Below are positions 61,368 to 64,000 of a stretch of DNA of 64,000 bases, one piece after another (within the stretch, counting starts at the first letter, position 1; each line of letters opens with the position of its first letter). Below the pieces are notes generated by a model. The model was not told the DNA's origin, made no database searches, and saw only the letters and a list, made by a program, of their open reading frames with translations. The translations under genes were made by a program, and so were the position numbers. The stretch comes from a bacterium (lineage in GTDB: Bacteria > Planctomycetota > Planctomycetia > Isosphaerales > Isosphaeraceae): positions 60,808-124,807 of the forward strand of contig WGMM01000035.1 in assembly GCA_016125085.1 (NCBI GenBank), given 5' to 3'.

Positions 61368-62591
61368 TCACGCCGCACCGGTGGGAATCTCCATCCGGGT
61401 CAGAACGTCGCCGATGATGGAGCAGCCTTCCTCGAACAGGTCGTCCGGCAGGTTCAGGGCCGGCAGCAGACGGATCACCTTGCCCTGGGTGGCGTTGATC
61501 AGCAGGTTCTTCTCAAGACAGGCGGCCACGACGGGGGCCGCGTCGCACGTAAGTTCGACACCCACCATGACGCCCCGCACGCGAATGTCGCGGATCAGTT
61601 CCGGGCGCTCGGCCTGAATACCCTGGAAGAAGCTGCGGAACTTGTTTTCCAGCACTTTGGCCTGATGCAGCAGGCCGTCGGCCTCAATCGTCTCGATCGT
61701 CGCCAGGCCGGCCCGGCAGGCGATCGGATTGCCGCCGTAGGTGCTCGCATGCATGCCCGGCTTGAGCACGGCAGCCACTTCAGGGCGAGCCATCATCACG
61801 CCGGCGGCCACGCCACTAGCCAGAGCCTTGGCGACGGTCATCACGTCCGGCTCGACGCCGAAGTTCTGATAGCCGAACCATTCGCCCGTCCGGCCCATGC
61901 CGCACTGCACTTCGTCGAACATCAAAAGCGCGCCGGCTTCGTCGCAAAGTTTGCGCAGGCCCTGCAGATAGCCGTCGGGCGGGATGTTGATGCCCCCCTC
62001 GCCCTGAATCGGCTCGATCAGAACGCCGGCGGTGGTCACGTCGATCGCGGCCGCGGCGGCCTCAAGGTCGCCGTAGGCCACGTATTCGAACCCGGGCACC
62101 ATCGGCTCGAAGCCTTCGTGATACTTGGGCTGAGCCGTGGCGCTGAGGGCACCGTAAGTGCGCCCATGGAAGCCGTGGGTCATCGTGACGATCTTCGACC
62201 GGCGCTGCGGGTGGCCATAAGCCCGGGCCAGCTTGATGGCGGCCTCGTTGGCTTCGGCACCCGAGTTGCAGAAAAACGCCTTGCCGCCGAAGCTGCGGTC
62301 CGAAAGAGCCTTGGCGAAGGCCCCCTGAGCTTCCATGTACCAGGTGTTCGGCACGTGAATCAGCGTACGCACCTGTTCGGCGACGGCTTCCACCACGCGG
62401 GGGGGGCAATGGCCGACGAGATTGCAGCCCCAGCCGGGGAAAAAGTCGACATACCGCCGGCCTTCGGCATCCCAGATCAGCGAACCTTCGCCCCGCACCA
62501 GGCAAACCGGGTAGCGGCGGTAGTTGCCGATGACATAACGGTCGAACTGTGCGATGACATCGGCTGATGAGAGCAGATCCGACTTGGCCAC
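61368..62591 (-). CDS. argD: Acetylornithine aminotransferase
   Basis: A class-III PLP aminotransferase of about 407 residues that makes N-acetylornithine. Motifs include FFCNSGAEANEAAIKLAR, HGFHGRTYGALSAT, LIEPIQGEGGI, the PLP-binding Asp in FDEVQCGMGRTG, and the PLP Lys255 in AKALASGV. The GTG start at 62591 has GGAG six bases upstream; an upstream in-frame start at 62651 adds residues without conservation. Related class-III enzymes such as succinylornithine or GABA aminotransferases look alike, but the argB and argF neighbours support ArgD. Confidence 0.93.
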   Translation of the reverse strand: MAKSDLLSSADVIAQFDRYVIGNYRRYPVCLVRGEGSLIWDAEGRRYVDFFPGWGCNLVGHCPPRVVEAVAEQVRTLIHVPNTWYMEAQGAFAKALSDRSFGGKAFFCNSGAEANEAAIKLARAYGHPQRRSKIVTMTHGFHGRTYGALSATAQPKYHEGFEPMVPGFEYVAYGDLEAAAAAIDVTTAGVLIEPIQGEGGINIPPDGYLQGLRKLCDEAGALLMFDEVQCGMGRTGEWFGYQNFGVEPDVMTVAKALASGVAAGVMMARPEVAAVLKPGMHASTYGGNPIACRAGLATIETIEADGLLHQAKVLENKFRSFFQGIQAERPELIRDIRVRGVMVGVELTCDAAPVVAACLEKNLLINATQGKVIRLLPALNLPDDLFEEGCSIIGDVLTRMEIPTGAA

Positions 62592-62757
62592 GACTCGCTC
62601 CGATCCAGGATGGTCCCGACGCCCCTCGGCGCCCGTGAAACCCGAAAACACGATCTTAACTTCGGCCCGGTCTCGACTCCAGCGAAATGGGTGCCACCGG
62701 GGGGCCGAACCAGCCCGGGGCCCCGCTACGACCGTCAGAAACCGGCGTTCAGGCGGA

Positions 62758-63684
62758 TCAGCGGGCAGTTACGCCCCGCGTTTCGTCCACCGAGGCCGTG
62801 TCCGGCGAGATCTCGGTGCCGATGCCGGTCTTCGTGAATATTTCGATCAGCAGCGAATGCCGCAGCCGGCCGTCGATGATGTGGATCTTGCCCACACCGC
62901 TGGCCAGGCTGTTGAGGCACGCTTCGACCTTGGGGATCATGCCCTTGTCGATCACGCCCTCGCCGATCAGCCGCCGGCAATCGTCCGGGTTCAGGCTCGA
63001 AAGCAGCGACTCCGGATCCGTGCGGTCATGCAGGATGCCAGGCGTGTCGGTCAGGAAGATGAGCTTGTCCGCACGCAGAGATGCCGCCAGGCCTGCGGCG
63101 GCCGTGTCTGCGTTCACGTTCAGCAGACCGCCGTCGGTCTCGTCGATCGCCAGCGACGGCAACACGGGCACGACCCCGGCCAGGCACAGGTTTTCGATCG
63201 GCTCGACATCCACTTCCGTCACTTCGCCCACTCGGCCCAGGTCGACGGCCACGCCGTCTGCACCGGCCAGAGTCAGCCTCCGGCCACGCAGGCAAGGGTG
63301 CGTCAGATGGTGCAGCCCCTGAGCCCGGCCGCCGAACTTGTTGATGTGCCGCACGAGGTCGGCGTTGATCTCTTCGGCCAGGACTTTCGCCACGATGCCG
63401 AGGGTCGCCTCGTCCGTATAACGCCGCCCCTGCACGAAGCGGGCCTCGATGCCGGCATCCGCCATCGCCTTCGTGATCGCTTTGCCGCCGCCATGCACCA
63501 CCACCGGCCGCATGCCGACCGACTGCATGAAGACGACGTCGATCAGCAGGTCGCGGATCGAATCGGGATCTTCCATCACCGACCCGCCGAGCTTGATCAC
63601 CACGAACCGGCCGCGAAACTTGCGGATATAGCCAAGCGCTTCAATGAGCACCTCGGCCTTGCGGATCTCTTCCTCGTGTTTCAC
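62758..63684 (-). CDS. argB: Acetylglutamate kinase
   Basis: A 308-residue enzyme phosphorylating N-acetylglutamate, the second step of arginine synthesis. Motifs VVIKLGGSVMEDP, VVVHGGGKAI and RYTDEATLGIV in the N-terminal lobe, then KLIFLTDTPGIL and MIPKVEACLNSLASGVGKIHIIDGR. The GTG start at 63684 gives the expected length; an in-frame start at 63783 would add about 33 residues of poor conservation. The N-terminal helix before the kinase core suggests the hexameric, arginine-sensitive form, which is an inference. First gene of the arginine set. Confidence 0.93.
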   Translation of the reverse strand: MKHEEEIRKAEVLIEALGYIRKFRGRFVVIKLGGSVMEDPDSIRDLLIDVVFMQSVGMRPVVVHGGGKAITKAMADAGIEARFVQGRRYTDEATLGIVAKVLAEEINADLVRHINKFGGRAQGLHHLTHPCLRGRRLTLAGADGVAVDLGRVGEVTEVDVEPIENLCLAGVVPVLPSLAIDETDGGLLNVNADTAAAGLAASLRADKLIFLTDTPGILHDRTDPESLLSSLNPDDCRRLIGEGVIDKGMIPKVEACLNSLASGVGKIHIIDGRLRHSLLIEIFTKTGIGTEISPDTASVDETRGVTAR

Positions 63685-64000
63685 TCTCGGAAAGCCCTCG
63701 AAAATCGCCTGGGAGCGATTCGGAACTTGACGGCAAGACAAATCGGAAGGAGAAAATGTATCGCGAATCGCTGTCGATGTCAAAAGAAAATCGCGTGAAT
63801 TTCAGGCCTTGGGTGTGCCCATATTTTCTTGTACGAACCCATAATTTCGGTTTCTTTGAGAAGCGATGAAGCTCAGGGCTTGATCGTCCTAATTGGACTT
63901 CGCGACTGAACGTCTTGCCCTGAAAGGGCATTCGGAACATAGCCCGGGGCAAAGCGCAGCGACGCCCCGGGTACCGAATCGGATCGAACGCCCGATTTTC
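63685..64000. other. Intergenic region at the right edge with a palindromic repeat
   Basis: About 315 bases upstream of argB. No credible gene was found; a 103-codon frame crossing it is not supported. The likely argB promoter lies in the AT-richer part (about 63735-63860). A palindromic element lies at 63930-63979, described separately. Confidence 0.5.
63930..63979. repeat. Palindromic repeat unit (REP-like)
   Basis: Outer arms ATTCGG / CCGAAT and an inner stem GCCCGGGGC / GCCCCGGGT enclose the loop AAAGCGCAGCGAC. The form resembles the 'AGCCCGGGG...GCGCAGCG' repeats scattered in many planctomycete genomes (recalled, not checked). Confidence 0.6.

Noticed and set aside
63641..63952. Minus-strand frame of 103 codons upstream of argB
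   Set aside because: Overlaps the argB start, crosses an AT-rich promoter-like stretch and has no family features.
1..64000. CRISPR array, tRNA or rRNA genes, insertion sequences, integrases
   Set aside because: I looked through the intergenic regions and saw no spaced direct repeats, cloverleaf-type sequence, transposase or integrase. A short tRNA could still be missed by eye.

Overview
The window looks like chromosomal DNA from a member of the Planctomycetota, probably near the Isosphaerales/Gemmatales (family-level placement is a guess). Evidence: high GC; the DUF1549/DUF1553 plus DUF1501 gene pair; a sulfatase with a C-terminal EF-hand tail and an adjacent secreted beta-propeller protein; a PEP-CTERM anchored protein; FloA; and several large secreted proteins of a kind common only in this phylum. 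I saw no rRNA, tRNA, CRISPR array, integrase or transposase.

Layout. 1-6.4 kb (minus strand) is a housekeeping run: aroF-tpiA-secG-yicC-gmk-rpoZ, followed by a sensor kinase and the start of its response regulator, which runs off the left edge. 6.8-18.3 kb (mostly plus) holds a YfhO-like membrane protein, a small CxxC protein, a secreted polysaccharide-degradation style set (beta-propeller hydrolase, sulfatase, PHB-depolymerase-type esterase), an EF-hand protein, floA with a coiled-coil partner, and a thioredoxin protein with three YHS-like repeats. 18.4-26.1 kb (minus) holds hflX, fhs, a DUF983 protein coupled to an S9 peptidase, and a POT peptide transporter, suggesting extracellular or periplasmic peptide breakdown followed by uptake. 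26.9-39.4 kb holds the PEP-CTERM protein, a VOC protein and cysteine synthase, a DUF642 protein, two very large secreted proteins, and xdhC-mocA. 39.7-46.3 kb has a Vat-type xenobiotic acetyltransferase, the DUF1501/DUF1549 pair, comM and a DCC thiol oxidoreductase. 46.5-52.7 kb (plus) holds a PhoR-type kinase and a MacAB/LolCDE-like operon with an adaptor, an ATPase and two different permeases. 52.8-63.7 kb (minus) runs argB-argD-argF-rph and then a three-gene protease cluster.

The most unusual item is that cluster (52774-59319). Two paralogous CHAT (caspase-like) proteins flank a subtilisin-like serine protease. All three have complete-looking catalytic residues and no visible signal peptide, so they probably act in the cytoplasm. 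The N-terminal halves of the CHAT proteins are related to each other and resemble, in my reading, a leucyl-aminopeptidase-N/macro-like fold. This arrangement suggests a protease cascade of the conflict or programmed-death type, but its function is an inference.

Non-coding structure of note: two adjacent approximately 145-150 bp elements with self-complementary terminal inverted repeats behind fhs (19919-20225), an architecturally similar element of different sequence behind comM (43942-44127), a palindrome of another type at the right edge (63930-63979), and a symmetric nested palindrome in an AT-rich stretch upstream of the PEP-CTERM gene (26706-26752). Start codons were chosen from Shine-Dalgarno-like sequences, family length and overlap with neighbours; uncertain ones are stated.
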